Part shown: piece after piece, positions 25,292-33,517 of the stretch
Numbering within the stretch: the stretch's first letter is position 1
Layout: each line of letters starts with the position of its first letter
Source: Salinimonas lutimaris
GTDB taxonomy: Bacteria > Pseudomonadota > Gammaproteobacteria > Enterobacterales > Alteromonadaceae
DNA: 64,000 nucleotides
Direction: 5' to 3'
NCBI RefSeq assembly: GCF_005222225.1
Contig: NZ_CP036536.1
Location: forward strand, 2,380,001 to 2,444,000
The notes under the pieces: generated by a model
Told to the model about the DNA's origin: nothing
Databases searched by the model: none
Seen by the model: only the letters and a program-made list of their open reading frames with translations
Translations under genes and position numbers: made by a program

Positions 25292-27406
25292 TCATAGCTG
25301 GCTATCGATGACAGTGTTTTGCTCGCTGAGTAAATGTTCGATATGACTTGCCTGCATGGGCTTGCCAAACAGATATCCCTGCCCTTCCACACACCCGCAT
25401 CCAAGCAGAAAGTCAATTTGCTCCTGGCTTTCAACCCCTTCGGCAATGATAGCAAGACCCAGACGATGAGCCATTGCCACAATCGCTGCAGTAATCGCCA
25501 TATCATTTTCATCATGGGGAATGTCATGAATAAACGATTTATCAATTTTCAGTTTCTGCACCGGTAGCTGTTTAAGGTAACTGAGCGAAGAATAACCTGT
25601 ACCAAAGTCATCAATGGAGATATGCACACCAATGTTGCGCAGTTGCGTCAGCCACAAAACAGGGTTATCTGAGTGCTGCATAATGAAACTTTCGGTCACT
25701 TCCAGCTCCAGCATATGAGCCGGCACACCGCTAAACAGTAAGGCTTCGGCAATGTCGGCAACCAGATCGCCACGTTCAAGCTGCATTCCGGCGATATTGA
25801 TGGCAACCCGATTGATGGCCACGTGGCTTTGCTGCCAGAATGCCAATTGATTGCAGGCTTTTTGTAACACCCAGCGTCCGATATCAACAATAAGCCCGGT
25901 CTCATTGGCAATATCAATAAATTCTACCGGAGAAAGCAAACCGCGCGTGGGATGGTGCCATCGAAGTAATGCTTCCACACCGCTTATCTGATTTGAAAAC
26001 AGGTTGATCTGGGGTTGATAAAACAGCTCAAATTCGCCACGTACGATCGCCAGGTGCAGGCTGTTTTCCATCTCAAGGCGGCGCCGAATATTGTCAGTCA
26101 GCGCCTGGGTGTAAAACTGATAATTATTTCGCCCCCGTTCTTTAGCCAGATACATGGCTGCATCAGCATGGCTGAGCAACGCATCAACGGTGTCACCGTC
26201 GTTTGGATAAATACTGATCCCCTGGCTGGCACCAATCATCACAGTCTGACCCAGCACAGGTAATGGCGTAGTCAGTGAGCGGGATATTTTTTCACAAATC
26301 AGTCTGACCCGGGTCAGGTCATGAATGTCTTCCAGCAAAACCACAAATTCATCTCCCCCCAGACGAGCCACCATATCGGTATCACGCAACACACCCTGTA
26401 GCCGGGCGGCCACACTTACCAGTAACTCATCCCCGGCTGAATGCCCCAGGCTGTCGTTAACATTCTTAAACCGGTCCAAATCCAGAAAGATAACCGCCAG
26501 CATAGTATTTTCACGCCGGGCACGCTTAATAGCTTTGTCGGTAATTTCATTGAACAGAGTGCGATTAGGCAACTGAGTCAGTGCATCATGATGAGCCAGA
26601 AAATCGAGTTTGTCCTGGGCAATTTTACTTTGCGTGATATCGCTGATAAGCGAGGTAAAACCCAGCAAATTCCCATCAACATCACGACGGTATGTCCAGT
26701 CGGCTTTTACCCAAATAAGCTGACCATTCTTGTGCCGGCTTTTAACAATTAAGGAGGTGGGTTCGCTATGGCTGGCCAGCAGGGCAAAAAACCGGGCTTT
26801 CATTAATACAATGTCATCATCGGTAGCCAGCACATCCCAGAATTTTTTGCCAATCAACTGGCCATCTTCAAAACCCAGCATGGTGTGATATGCCTGATTG
26901 GCATAGGTAATGGTGCCAGTGCAGTCATTTTCCTGAATACCGTGGGATATAGCGGACATGATAGACAACAAGCGCTGCTCGCTATCGTAGATTTTAGACT
27001 CTGCCATCTTTTGTGCGGTGATATCAACACAGATTCCCAGAATCCCCACAATCTGGTCTTTTTCCATCAAGGGGACTTTGGTGGTGCTGACAACACCAAA
27101 TCCGCCATGGGCATCATCATAGTGCTCTATCCGATCGATAATCGGGATGCCGGTGTCAATCACTCGCTGATCATCCTCCCGGTACCGATGAGCCATGCTG
27201 GTATCACGCAGAAAATCATAGTCACTTTTTCCAACCACATCATCGGTACACGAAAGACCGACAACCTCAGCAAATGCTTTATTGCAGCCAAGGTAGTGAA
27301 GGTTCAGATCTTTCCAGAAAATCTGGTTAGGCATATGATCCAGCGCGAGGCGGGTGAATCCGCCTTCTTTAATGAACGGATTCGCCAGAGGTTGCAACTT
27401 GTCCAT
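25292..27406 (-). CDS. PAS-PAS-GGDEF-EAL c-di-GMP signalling protein
   Basis: This 704-residue soluble sensor has two N-terminal PAS domains, about residues 20-140 and 150-270. A GGDEF domain follows with the intact motif RLGGDEF near residue 350, then an EAL domain with EALLRW near residue 478 and the DDFGTGYSSL and EGVES motifs typical of active phosphodiesterases. Both synthesis and hydrolysis of cyclic di-GMP are therefore possible. No membrane segment is seen. It is monocistronic and divergent from the sulA-like gene with a 541-base gap. The sensed ligand is unknown. Confidence 0.93.
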   Translation of the reverse strand: MDKLQPLANPFIKEGGFTRLALDHMPNQIFWKDLNLHYLGCNKAFAEVVGLSCTDDVVGKSDYDFLRDTSMAHRYREDDQRVIDTGIPIIDRIEHYDDAHGGFGVVSTTKVPLMEKDQIVGILGICVDITAQKMAESKIYDSEQRLLSIMSAISHGIQENDCTGTITYANQAYHTMLGFEDGQLIGKKFWDVLATDDDIVLMKARFFALLASHSEPTSLIVKSRHKNGQLIWVKADWTYRRDVDGNLLGFTSLISDITQSKIAQDKLDFLAHHDALTQLPNRTLFNEITDKAIKRARRENTMLAVIFLDLDRFKNVNDSLGHSAGDELLVSVAARLQGVLRDTDMVARLGGDEFVVLLEDIHDLTRVRLICEKISRSLTTPLPVLGQTVMIGASQGISIYPNDGDTVDALLSHADAAMYLAKERGRNNYQFYTQALTDNIRRRLEMENSLHLAIVRGEFELFYQPQINLFSNQISGVEALLRWHHPTRGLLSPVEFIDIANETGLIVDIGRWVLQKACNQLAFWQQSHVAINRVAINIAGMQLERGDLVADIAEALLFSGVPAHMLELEVTESFIMQHSDNPVLWLTQLRNIGVHISIDDFGTGYSSLSYLKQLPVQKLKIDKSFIHDIPHDENDMAITAAIVAMAHRLGLAIIAEGVESQEQIDFLLGCGCVEGQGYLFGKPMQASHIEHLLSEQNTVIDSQL

Positions 27407-27560
27407 GTCTTTTTACTTACTCCTGATAATATGAAAGTAGAGTAACGAAGCAAACTCAGCAGTTATTTGCAAACCGATGTACGACTTCCCGAAGCTTGTT
27501 CAGCAGCGCATCAATATTAACAGTGTTTGTATACTCTGCTCTATTGGCTAAAATTTCACC

Positions 27561-27574
27561 TATACTTTAGTATA
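27561..27574. promoter_or_regulatory. inverted repeat TATACT-TT-AGTATA
   Basis: Arms of 6 bases with a 2-base spacer lie in the divergent gap between the GGDEF-EAL gene and the sulA-like gene. It could be an operator. No known consensus is matched. Confidence 0.3.
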
Positions 27575-27722
27575 AGAATTGACTGTTTTTTGTTCACAAT
27601 AGTTCATTAAACTATTCTGCATTTTTATTCTGCATTTTTTATGCCCCCTGCTCACCGGTCATTTTGTTGATTAACGCACTGGCTCTTATCGACCCGCATC
27701 AACGTGGCTTTCTGCAAAATTC

Positions 27723-27794
27723 TTGTATACCTGTATACCTGTATACCTGTATGCCTGTATGCCTGTATGCCTGTATGCCTGTATGCCTGTATGC
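27723..27794. repeat. tandem array of an 8-bp unit, CTGTATRC, nine copies
   Basis: Nine head-to-tail 8-base units occupy 72 bases. The first three read (C/T)TGTATAC and the last six CTGTATGC. The unit begins with the LexA half-site CTGTAT. The unit length is not a multiple of three, so gain or loss of a copy shifts any reading frame through it, and moves the flanking DNA by 8 bases. It lies 123 bases before the LexA-box candidate at 27917. Copy number is typically unstable in such short tandem repeats. Confidence 0.95.
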
Positions 27795-27916
27795 AATAGG
27801 CTCGCCCACAAAAAACAATAAACCCATCAAAAACATACGCTTACTAAAATACATCGAACATTTATTAACCAGCGACTTGACCTTACTTGAATATCTTTAT
27901 ACTGTATACACATACA

Positions 27917-27932
27917 CTGTATAAACAAACAG
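27917..27932. promoter_or_regulatory. candidate LexA (SOS) box
   Basis: CTGTATAAACAAACAG matches the gammaproteobacterial LexA core CTGT-N8-ACAG exactly and ends 15 bases before the sulA-like start codon. A second, imperfect site (CTGT-N8-ACAC, 27902-27917) abuts it. Binding here would block transcription or ribosome access of the downstream gene. Confidence 0.75.
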
Positions 27933-27947
27933 TAACAGGGAATCATT

Positions 27948-28295
27948 ATGAATACGCACACTAATTCTTTTCAGCTGCCACTTCCTCTTGATAGCGGCGT
28001 AGTACCACAACCCGCCCCGCGGGCCTGGCGCTATCTGCTGGCCGACTCACTGGTATTTTCAAAAAGTGTGGAAGATGGCATTCGTATTCAGAAGCCAGCC
28101 TGTGAAAAACTGGCCCTGTGGATTTCACGGCTGGTAATCTGTGGGCAATGTGCCACGATCTATGTAGAAAATTTGTCGCTGACCACGAAAGAAATGCAGA
28201 ACGTGGCTGTTTTATGTAAACAAAAAGGGGTTTCTCTGATTAATATCACCGTTACCAGCGAAGCTAAGCAGAATTTGGTGGTAGGGCCTTGGTAA
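27948..28295 (+). CDS. SulA-like cell division inhibitor candidate
   Basis: This 115-residue protein is much shorter than E. coli SulA (169). The stretch RLVICGQCATIYVENLSL and the following LTTKEMQNVAVLC align by pattern with the FtsZ-binding region of SulA (a hydrophobic strand, then an acidic/hydroxyl helix start). SulA blocks FtsZ polymerisation after DNA damage. AGGGA lies 6 bases before the ATG and the LexA box directly precedes it, which fits an SOS gene. Similarity is weak, so it could be another SOS-controlled small protein. Codon use is like the neighbours'. Confidence 0.55.
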   Translation: MNTHTNSFQLPLPLDSGVVPQPAPRAWRYLLADSLVFSKSVEDGIRIQKPACEKLALWISRLVICGQCATIYVENLSLTTKEMQNVAVLCKQKGVSLINITVTSEAKQNLVVGPW

Positions 28296-28348
28296 TCTGT
28301 CGCCGGTAGCGATAAGATCAGGGCTTTAGTCAGTCCCCCAAGTGTTCT

Positions 28349-28813
28349 ATGAATTGTTACTGTTGTAGTAAAACACCCTACCGCGAGTGTTGTGAGCCCT
28401 TCATTACTGGTAGCGCTGTGCCGGAAACAGCGGAAAAGCTGATGCGCTCACGTTTTTCGGCTTATTGCACTGCCCATTATGGCTATATTGTTGATACTTA
28501 TGCTCAGGTGTATAAAGAACAACTAACGGTGGAAGATATTGCTCAAAGTGCTGCTGGTACTCGCTGGTTTGCCCTTAATGTCATTCCCCATTCGGCGTCA
28601 GACAAGGTTGAGTTTAAGGCCTGGTATTTTGACAACAAAAAAGTCGGGCTTATGCATGAAACATCAAACTTTATTGTCGAGGCTGGCCGGTGGAAATACA
28701 CCGACGGTATGATGCATGACGATACTGGTTATCAGAAAATTGGCCGAAACGATCCGTGTCCCTGCGCCAGCAATAAAAAGTTTAAACAATGCTGTCAGCG
28801 CCTGCTACCATAA
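28349..28813 (+). CDS. YchJ-family protein with SEC-C motif
   Basis: This 154-residue protein has an N-terminal Cys cluster (CYCCSKTPYRECC) and a C-terminal SEC-C motif (GRNDPCPCASNKKFKQCC), both probable zinc sites. The middle is an NTF2-like domain with LMRSRFSAY. E. coli YchJ has this layout. SEC-C motifs in SecA bind SecB and the ribosome; the role of YchJ is unknown. It is cytoplasmic and starts 53 bases after the sulA-like gene. Confidence 0.88.
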   Translation: MNCYCCSKTPYRECCEPFITGSAVPETAEKLMRSRFSAYCTAHYGYIVDTYAQVYKEQLTVEDIAQSAAGTRWFALNVIPHSASDKVEFKAWYFDNKKVGLMHETSNFIVEAGRWKYTDGMMHDDTGYQKIGRNDPCPCASNKKFKQCCQRLLP

Positions 28814-28825
28814 AACTGTTGTCGT

Positions 28826-28861
28826 AAAAAAAGGCGTAAGTACGACATTAGTACTTACGCC
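28826..28861 (-). terminator. strong hairpin with reverse-strand T-run
   Basis: A perfect 11-bp stem GGCGTAAGTAC / GTACTTACGCC with a 7-base loop has seven A residues on its left, which become a T-run for leftward transcription. The only gene nearby is the rightward ychJ, so the element either ends a leftward transcript made inside 28862-29179 or serves ychJ without a T-run. Apart from this, the 366-base gap 28814-29179 shows no gene that I trust. Confidence 0.6.
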
Positions 28862-29179
28862 AAGACAGGAACGCAATGTCGAAACATGTCGCTTGTATCA
28901 AAAGGACAATAAGCAACGTGCAACACTTCAATCAGTCCTTTGATAGCGTCGGCACAGTTATACCCGAGCATTCCCTTACCTGCCAACCCCCGGGTAACAA
29001 ACTGAAACGCACTGTTTCACTCTGTTACATGTCCGGTTACAAACAACATGGTTTAATATGCTATTGAACTGCTGCTTATCTCAACTATCTGACCGCTAGT
29101 GGCAACCTGTCTCTTTTCTTGATCCTGCTGGCACTGCCCTGCGAACAAAGCACACAATCTTAAATCAACGGAGCTTATT

Positions 29180-29815
29180 ATGAGCAGTGTTTTAGTTATC
29201 GGCGCCAGCGGGCAAATTGGCAAACAGGCAGTACAGAAACTTCTTACCGCAGGACATGCAGTCACCGCTCTGGTGCGGGATAAGAGCAAAATTGATGATC
29301 TGAATGACGACAATCTTTCTGTATTTGAGGGTGACCTGGAAAGTGATTTTTCTGCAGCGCTGAAAGGCTGTGACACCGTCGTCTTCAGCGCAGGCTCTGG
29401 TGCCAGCACCGGCCCGGACAAAACATTACTTATAGATCTGTGGGCGGCGCGCAATGCTGTCGAATATAGCAAAGCAGCCGGTATTTCGCAGTTTATCATG
29501 GTTAGCTCAGTGGGCTCAGATGACCCTGACGCCATTGACTCACCGCTGAAACCTTATCTGGTCGCTAAACACATGGCCGATGAACACCTGAAACAAAGCG
29601 GCCTGACTTACACTATTTTGCGCCCGGGTTCGCTAACTGATGAACCCGGCACTGAACAAGTTCAGGAGTTAATGCCCGGCGATAAAGAGGCACGTAAGAT
29701 TCCTCGTGAAGATGTGGCGACCGCGATTGTCTACAGCGTAGATAATCCTAAAGCTCATCAGCGAATTTACGGGTTATTTAAAGGGGATCAGCCGCTAAAA
29801 TCAGTCATTCAGTAA
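29180..29815 (+). CDS. NAD(P)-binding atypical SDR protein (YwnB/NmrA-like)
   Basis: This 211-residue Rossmann-fold protein starts with the nucleotide-binding motif VIGASGQIGKQ. The typical SDR Tyr-x-x-x-Lys is replaced by the atypical-SDR segment YLVAKHMADEHLKQSGLTYTILRPG. Members act as NAD(P)H sensors or flavin/quinone reductases. It is cytoplasmic and monocistronic, with GGAG before the ATG. The substrate is unknown. Confidence 0.88.
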   Translation: MSSVLVIGASGQIGKQAVQKLLTAGHAVTALVRDKSKIDDLNDDNLSVFEGDLESDFSAALKGCDTVVFSAGSGASTGPDKTLLIDLWAARNAVEYSKAAGISQFIMVSSVGSDDPDAIDSPLKPYLVAKHMADEHLKQSGLTYTILRPGSLTDEPGTEQVQELMPGDKEARKIPREDVATAIVYSVDNPKAHQRIYGLFKGDQPLKSVIQ

Positions 29816-29823
29816 CAGTTGCC

Positions 29824-29857
29824 GGCAAGACAACGGACCTGAGTCAGGTTTCTTGCC
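29824..29857. terminator. nested hairpin between convergent SDR and dioxygenase genes
   Basis: Outer arms GGCAAGA / TCTTGCC and inner arms ACCTGA / TCAGGT are both perfect. The structure spans the end of the dioxygenase gene and could end transcription from both sides, although the T-run is weak. Confidence 0.45.
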
Positions 29858-30653
29858 ACACAAAGGTCGTGGCCAGTTTATCCAGCACCATTGACTGGTA
29901 GTACTGGTCCGCCTTTCGCATTTCACGCCCAAAGCACGTGTGTAACGGAATGAGATGTTCTTCTCTGGGGTGACAATAGCGAGCATAAGGTGCCTGTTTC
30001 CATTGCTCCAGCTTTTGCTGCCGATCCGTTGCACATACTTTTTCACCTGCAATAGTATCCACCAGCCAGTCTTGAAATGCAGCGTTCATTTCATGATCAT
30101 CCCCATCCACACGTTTGAATGACGCCATGTTATGAAACGAAAACCCTGAGCCAATTAACTGAGTATTGGCAGGTAAACACCGCGCCAGTATCTGACCTAA
30201 CTGAATATGCTGAGCGGCATGCAAACTTTGCTGCAAAGATATCTGAACCACCGGAATATCCGCTTCAGGATACATTATCGACAGCGGCACAAACATCCCG
30301 TGGTCAAACCCACGCCGGGTTTCCTTGCCAGCTGCCATCCCCGCCTCTGTTAGTGCGTTAATAATGGTGCTGGCCAGCGCGGGTGAGCCTGGTGCCGGAT
30401 ACGTCAGGCTGTAAGCTTCGGCAGGAAATCCGTGATAATCGTAAAATAAAGCTGGCGCTGTCTGACTCATAACCTGAAACTGACTGTCCTCCCAGTGCGC
30501 ACTAACCAGCACAATCACATCCGGCTTGCGGCTTTGTTTGGCGATCTGTTTAAGCTGTTGAACCAGTGCTGTGTGCCTTTTATCTTCTAGCAATGGTAAG
30601 GGACCACCGCCATGCGACAAATAAATAGTGGAATAAAATGGCTGGCTTGTCAT
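29844..30653 (-). CDS. DODA-type extradiol dioxygenase (YgiD-like)
   Basis: This 269-residue enzyme is of the LigB superfamily. YgiD of E. coli opens the ring of L-DOPA. The metal ligands are visible as His in IYLSHGGGPLPLL, His in VLVSAHWED and later His in RGFDHGMFVPL, with GSGFSFHN near the C-terminus. It is cytoplasmic. Zinc or iron is bound in the family. It is convergent with the SDR gene and divergent from the isochorismatase-fold gene. The physiological substrate is not known. Confidence 0.9.
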   Translation of the reverse strand: MTSQPFYSTIYLSHGGGPLPLLEDKRHTALVQQLKQIAKQSRKPDVIVLVSAHWEDSQFQVMSQTAPALFYDYHGFPAEAYSLTYPAPGSPALASTIINALTEAGMAAGKETRRGFDHGMFVPLSIMYPEADIPVVQISLQQSLHAAQHIQLGQILARCLPANTQLIGSGFSFHNMASFKRVDGDDHEMNAAFQDWLVDTIAGEKVCATDRQQKLEQWKQAPYARYCHPREEHLIPLHTCFGREMRKADQYYQSMVLDKLATTFVWQET

Positions 30654-30836
30654 GCTGCTGCCTTGTTTAACAATGTGAGCCGGTACTGTGCCTTAAAAAC
30701 GCCGGTTCGTCTTTTTCAAACAATGCGTTAAACCAACCGACTTAACAGAATGGTGGTTGAGCGAATCACCGTGAACAGATTTGGCAGCGCGTGGATATAA
30801 CCTGTACCTTTACAGATTTTCGAAGATGGAGACACG

Positions 30837-31421
30837 ATGAAAAAAGCACTTATTGTTGTAGATTTTATCAATGACATTATTCACGAAAAAGGCAAAATGG
30901 CTGCCAAAGGGTATGCAGCGTTTAATCAGCGTCACCACACTCTGGACAAGGTAGCCAGTCTGATAAGCTGGGCCAGAGCCAGCTCTGTCCCTGTCATTCA
31001 TATCGGGTTAGCATTTTCCCCTGCCTATCTGGAACATCCGCCACACTCTCCCCTGTTTGGTCCGGCCAAAAAGAATGAACTTGCCCGGGAAGGTGACTGG
31101 GGCAGCCAGTTTCATGAGCAGGTAACCCCCGAAGCAACAGAAAAGCAGATCACTAAACGCCGGGTCAGCGGATTTTACAATACCGACCTGGCGGCCACAC
31201 TATCCAGTCTGGGTACCAAACACATACTGGTGGCCGGCGTCGCTACCGATATGGCTGTCCAGTCACTGGTTCGCGATGCTCACGACCGGGATTTTACCTG
31301 CACTGTCATTGATGATTGCTGTGCAGCAGCCAGCGATGAAGATCATTCACAAACATTACGGATGCTACAAAATGTCAGTGCTGTAACCACCCTTGCGGCC
31401 TTACAGCAAAGCAGTCACTGA
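30837..31421 (+). CDS. isochorismatase-fold protein without the catalytic Cys
   Basis: This 194-residue protein is of the cysteine-hydrolase / isochorismatase fold. Asp9 (VVDFIND) and a Lys near residue 107 (TKRRVSGF) are in place. The third residue, normally Cys in a motif such as GIATDYCV, is Ala140 in GVATDMAV. Cys-dependent amidohydrolases cannot work this way; isochorismatases lack the Cys too. GGAG lies before the ATG. It has no isochorismate-pathway neighbours. The product could be a true isochorismatase-like hydrolase or an inactive relative. Confidence 0.85.
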   Translation: MKKALIVVDFINDIIHEKGKMAAKGYAAFNQRHHTLDKVASLISWARASSVPVIHIGLAFSPAYLEHPPHSPLFGPAKKNELAREGDWGSQFHEQVTPEATEKQITKRRVSGFYNTDLAATLSSLGTKHILVAGVATDMAVQSLVRDAHDRDFTCTVIDDCCAAASDEDHSQTLRMLQNVSAVTTLAALQQSSH

Positions 31422-31470
31422 GTCAGATTCAATCCGGGAGCACTGCTGACAACAGATAGCAGGTTATTGT

Positions 31471-31510
31471 TGCACAACATTGTCTGTTATCAGGCAGACA
31501 CTGTTGTGCA
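31471..31510. repeat. long inverted repeat, 16-bp arms
   Basis: TGCACAACATTGTCTG (31471-31486) pairs with 31495-31510 at 15 of 16 positions across an 8-base loop. It lies 50 bases after the isochorismatase-fold stop. No T-run follows, so it may be a 3' hairpin that stabilises the message or a site for a protein. Confidence 0.7.
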
Positions 31511-31676
31511 GCCGATATAAATACGCCGGGGTGGCCCGTCTTATATAGACACTCCCCCTCAACAAAGAAGGGTTTACGCGTATTATTTTTTATCAGTCAA
31601 TGTGTTACTGGCCGTAAGTAGCGCGCAAGCCAGTACCACCTAACTCGCTGAAGACGGACTTCTCAAGATGGCATGA

Positions 31677-31901
31677 TGGACGGCGAAGCAGAATATCGGA
31701 CACTTAACTGTAGAGCAGGTTTCAGCGCAATCCGGGAATTTAAAAATAGAAGGGACACGACCAGGTCGTGCCTATACCGTTATCAGCACCGTACAAGGCC
31801 GGATAAACAGTAATGATCATGCCTACCTGCCGCCGGATATGAGTGAGTCATCTTTTAGCGGACCAGCTTTCCGTCACGCTGCCTCAGCAGGTGACTCATA
31901 A
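31677..31901 (+). pseudogene. possible gene remnant: open frame without a start
   Basis: From a stop at 31674-31676 the frame is open for 74 codons to TAA 31899-31901 and has coding-like composition (for example TVEQVSAQSGNLKIEGT). No ATG lies near its beginning; the only one is at its end. I recognise no family. Together with the inverted repeat at 31471 it is all that I see in the 532-base gap 31422-31953. Confidence 0.25.
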
Positions 31902-31953
31902 CCACAGTTATCAGCGGTGAGAGCCAGTGACTGCGCTCTCCCCCCATCAGGAC

Positions 31954-33195
31954 TTACTGAATAATATTGAGCTGAGATCCGATTTGAATCAGGGTGTTGT
32001 CATGATCAATAAAGGTCTTTTCATCTTCGTAAACTGTGCTTTGGTAAAATTCCGATTCCATAACCTGTTGTAAGGATGATTCTGATTTAAACCAGATTTC
32101 AGCCGTACCATCATATTCTGCATTGTCCGTCGCGATAACATCAGTCCCTTTGGGATGCGTTTGAATATAACGCAGTACATGGTCTTTGACCCCCGGAATC
32201 TGACGAAACAGCGTTGCGTGTCGGGTACTGTGATGTTCCACGAAAGCTTCATGAGACATGCCCTGTTTACGTTTAAGGAACATTGTCATCTTGATAACAC
32301 CCGCTTCGGTTAATTTTGCTGAGGCTTCCAGACTACGGTTGCTGTTGTCCACCGGTGAGTTGTCGGCGTCACTTCTTGAAGGTTTCCACCGGCGAATGGT
32401 AGTTTCAGGCGCGTAGTCTATCCCATCGGGGGTGGTAATAAGCTCTATCAGCGTTCCCCACGGGGCTTTGCCGTATACCCCGGCATTATTCTGACTTTCT
32501 TCCACACCTGCCAGCGGGTGCACCTGTGACAGCAGACTGGCACCAGCGGCTTCCATCTGGGTAGCCACCTGGTGAATATCATCAACATATAACGCCAGAT
32601 GGTTTAAGCCATAGTCGTTCAGTGCTGCGGCATCACGCTGGGCTGTATCGCAAAAGGTAAACAGCTCAAGCGTGGCACCATTACCGATGCGTAACAGACG
32701 CATGTGGGTGATCTTTGCGCCTTCTGGAATTCCCAGCTGATTTTCCACAGCCTTACCCGCCATCGCCGGGTCGCGTGGTGACTGCACATCATAAACAATG
32801 CGGGCGCCAAATGCCTGGGCAAAAAAGGTGGTAGCCTTTTCCATATCAGGTACACACAAACCAACATGATCAATACCGCGAACATTCGCATGCGCAAAGT
32901 GCGGGTTGCCTACGCTGTCAAAAAATTCAACCGTTGATTTACCCCCTACCGCTACGGTTTTCAGCGCATTGTTAAAACTGAAACAATGGGGCGTGTTGAT
33001 ATGTGCCTGAAAGGCAGCCTCGTCGGTATAATTTTCCACAATCGTAAAGCAGGCGGGCTTGCTGGAGTCCTGATAAACCAGAAAGTCTTCGTTACCCGGC
33101 TCCTGGCGCACTTGCTGAGCCAGCTTTTCTAACAGAGCGGCTAAAAATGCTTCCTGTCCGTCCAGGGCGGTGATTGTGGCTATTACTGTTTTCAT
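31954..33195 (-). CDS. three-domain ABM-VOC-EthD fusion protein
   Basis: This 413-residue cytoplasmic protein joins three small ferredoxin-like or glyoxalase folds. Residues 1-95 resemble an antibiotic-biosynthesis monooxygenase (ABM) domain (FLVYQDSSKPACFTIVENYTD). Residues ~104-270 are a VOC/glyoxalase domain (GIDHVGLCVPDMEKATTFF, NHLALYVDDIHQV, TLIELITTPDG) with possible metal ligands His and Glu. Residues ~295-405 resemble EthD (MTMFLKRKQGMSHEAFVEHH). ABM and EthD domains handle quinones and aromatic compounds. The order is not one I know. Ring cleavage or aromatic tailoring is inference only. Confidence 0.8.
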   Translation of the reverse strand: MKTVIATITALDGQEAFLAALLEKLAQQVRQEPGNEDFLVYQDSSKPACFTIVENYTDEAAFQAHINTPHCFSFNNALKTVAVGGKSTVEFFDSVGNPHFAHANVRGIDHVGLCVPDMEKATTFFAQAFGARIVYDVQSPRDPAMAGKAVENQLGIPEGAKITHMRLLRIGNGATLELFTFCDTAQRDAAALNDYGLNHLALYVDDIHQVATQMEAAGASLLSQVHPLAGVEESQNNAGVYGKAPWGTLIELITTPDGIDYAPETTIRRWKPSRSDADNSPVDNSNRSLEASAKLTEAGVIKMTMFLKRKQGMSHEAFVEHHSTRHATLFRQIPGVKDHVLRYIQTHPKGTDVIATDNAEYDGTAEIWFKSESSLQQVMESEFYQSTVYEDEKTFIDHDNTLIQIGSQLNIIQ

Positions 33196-33517
33196 TGCTT
33201 ATTTCTCCGGTTGTTACCGTATATCAGTCAGCCAGTTCAACGGGCCGGCATCCCCTAAAAGCTTTATATCGCGGGGCGGTAACAGATTCAGTCTTGCGGA
33301 TAGAGTACGCTATACAAAGGAATAAATAAACAAAGTTGATTTATTAAATTAACACTATTATCCGGACAGCTACATTTGGGTTTATGACAGCAAAACCTCT
33401 ACGTCAGCCTGATTTAAAGTTCATGGCTGAGACCATTGCAAACCGGCCCCCCTGACTTGTGTGTTGAAGGGTAAAGCAGTACTCTGAGTGCTCTATAGCT
33501 AATGACAGGGACATTTC
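33196..33517. other. intergenic region
   Basis: This 322-base gap holds the promoters of the fusion protein gene and of the small membrane protein. A 23-codon frame at 33384-33455 is too short and unsupported. No strong repeat is visible. Confidence 0.3.

Noticed and set aside
25292-27406. LexA box at 27917 as a regulator of the divergent GGDEF-EAL gene
   Set aside because: The box is more than 500 bases from that gene's start, while it directly abuts the sulA-like gene.
27723-27794. CRISPR array
   Set aside because: The units are 8 bases with no spacers, and no cas gene is present. The 45-bp array in the kinase is likewise in frame and without spacers.
27664-27924. 86-codon frame through the CTGTATRC array (repeating CMPVCLYA)
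   Set aside because: It starts with TTG, has no ribosome-binding site, and its middle is only the translated repeat. It might be phase-variable if real, but nothing supports translation.
28876-29067. 63-codon frame between ychJ and the SDR gene
   Set aside because: No ribosome-binding site and no recognisable pattern; odd composition.
29053-29535. 160-codon reverse-strand frame that could be the source of the leftward terminator at 28826
   Set aside because: It lies largely opposite the SDR gene and its composition (Ser/Leu-rich without motif) is that of a shadow.
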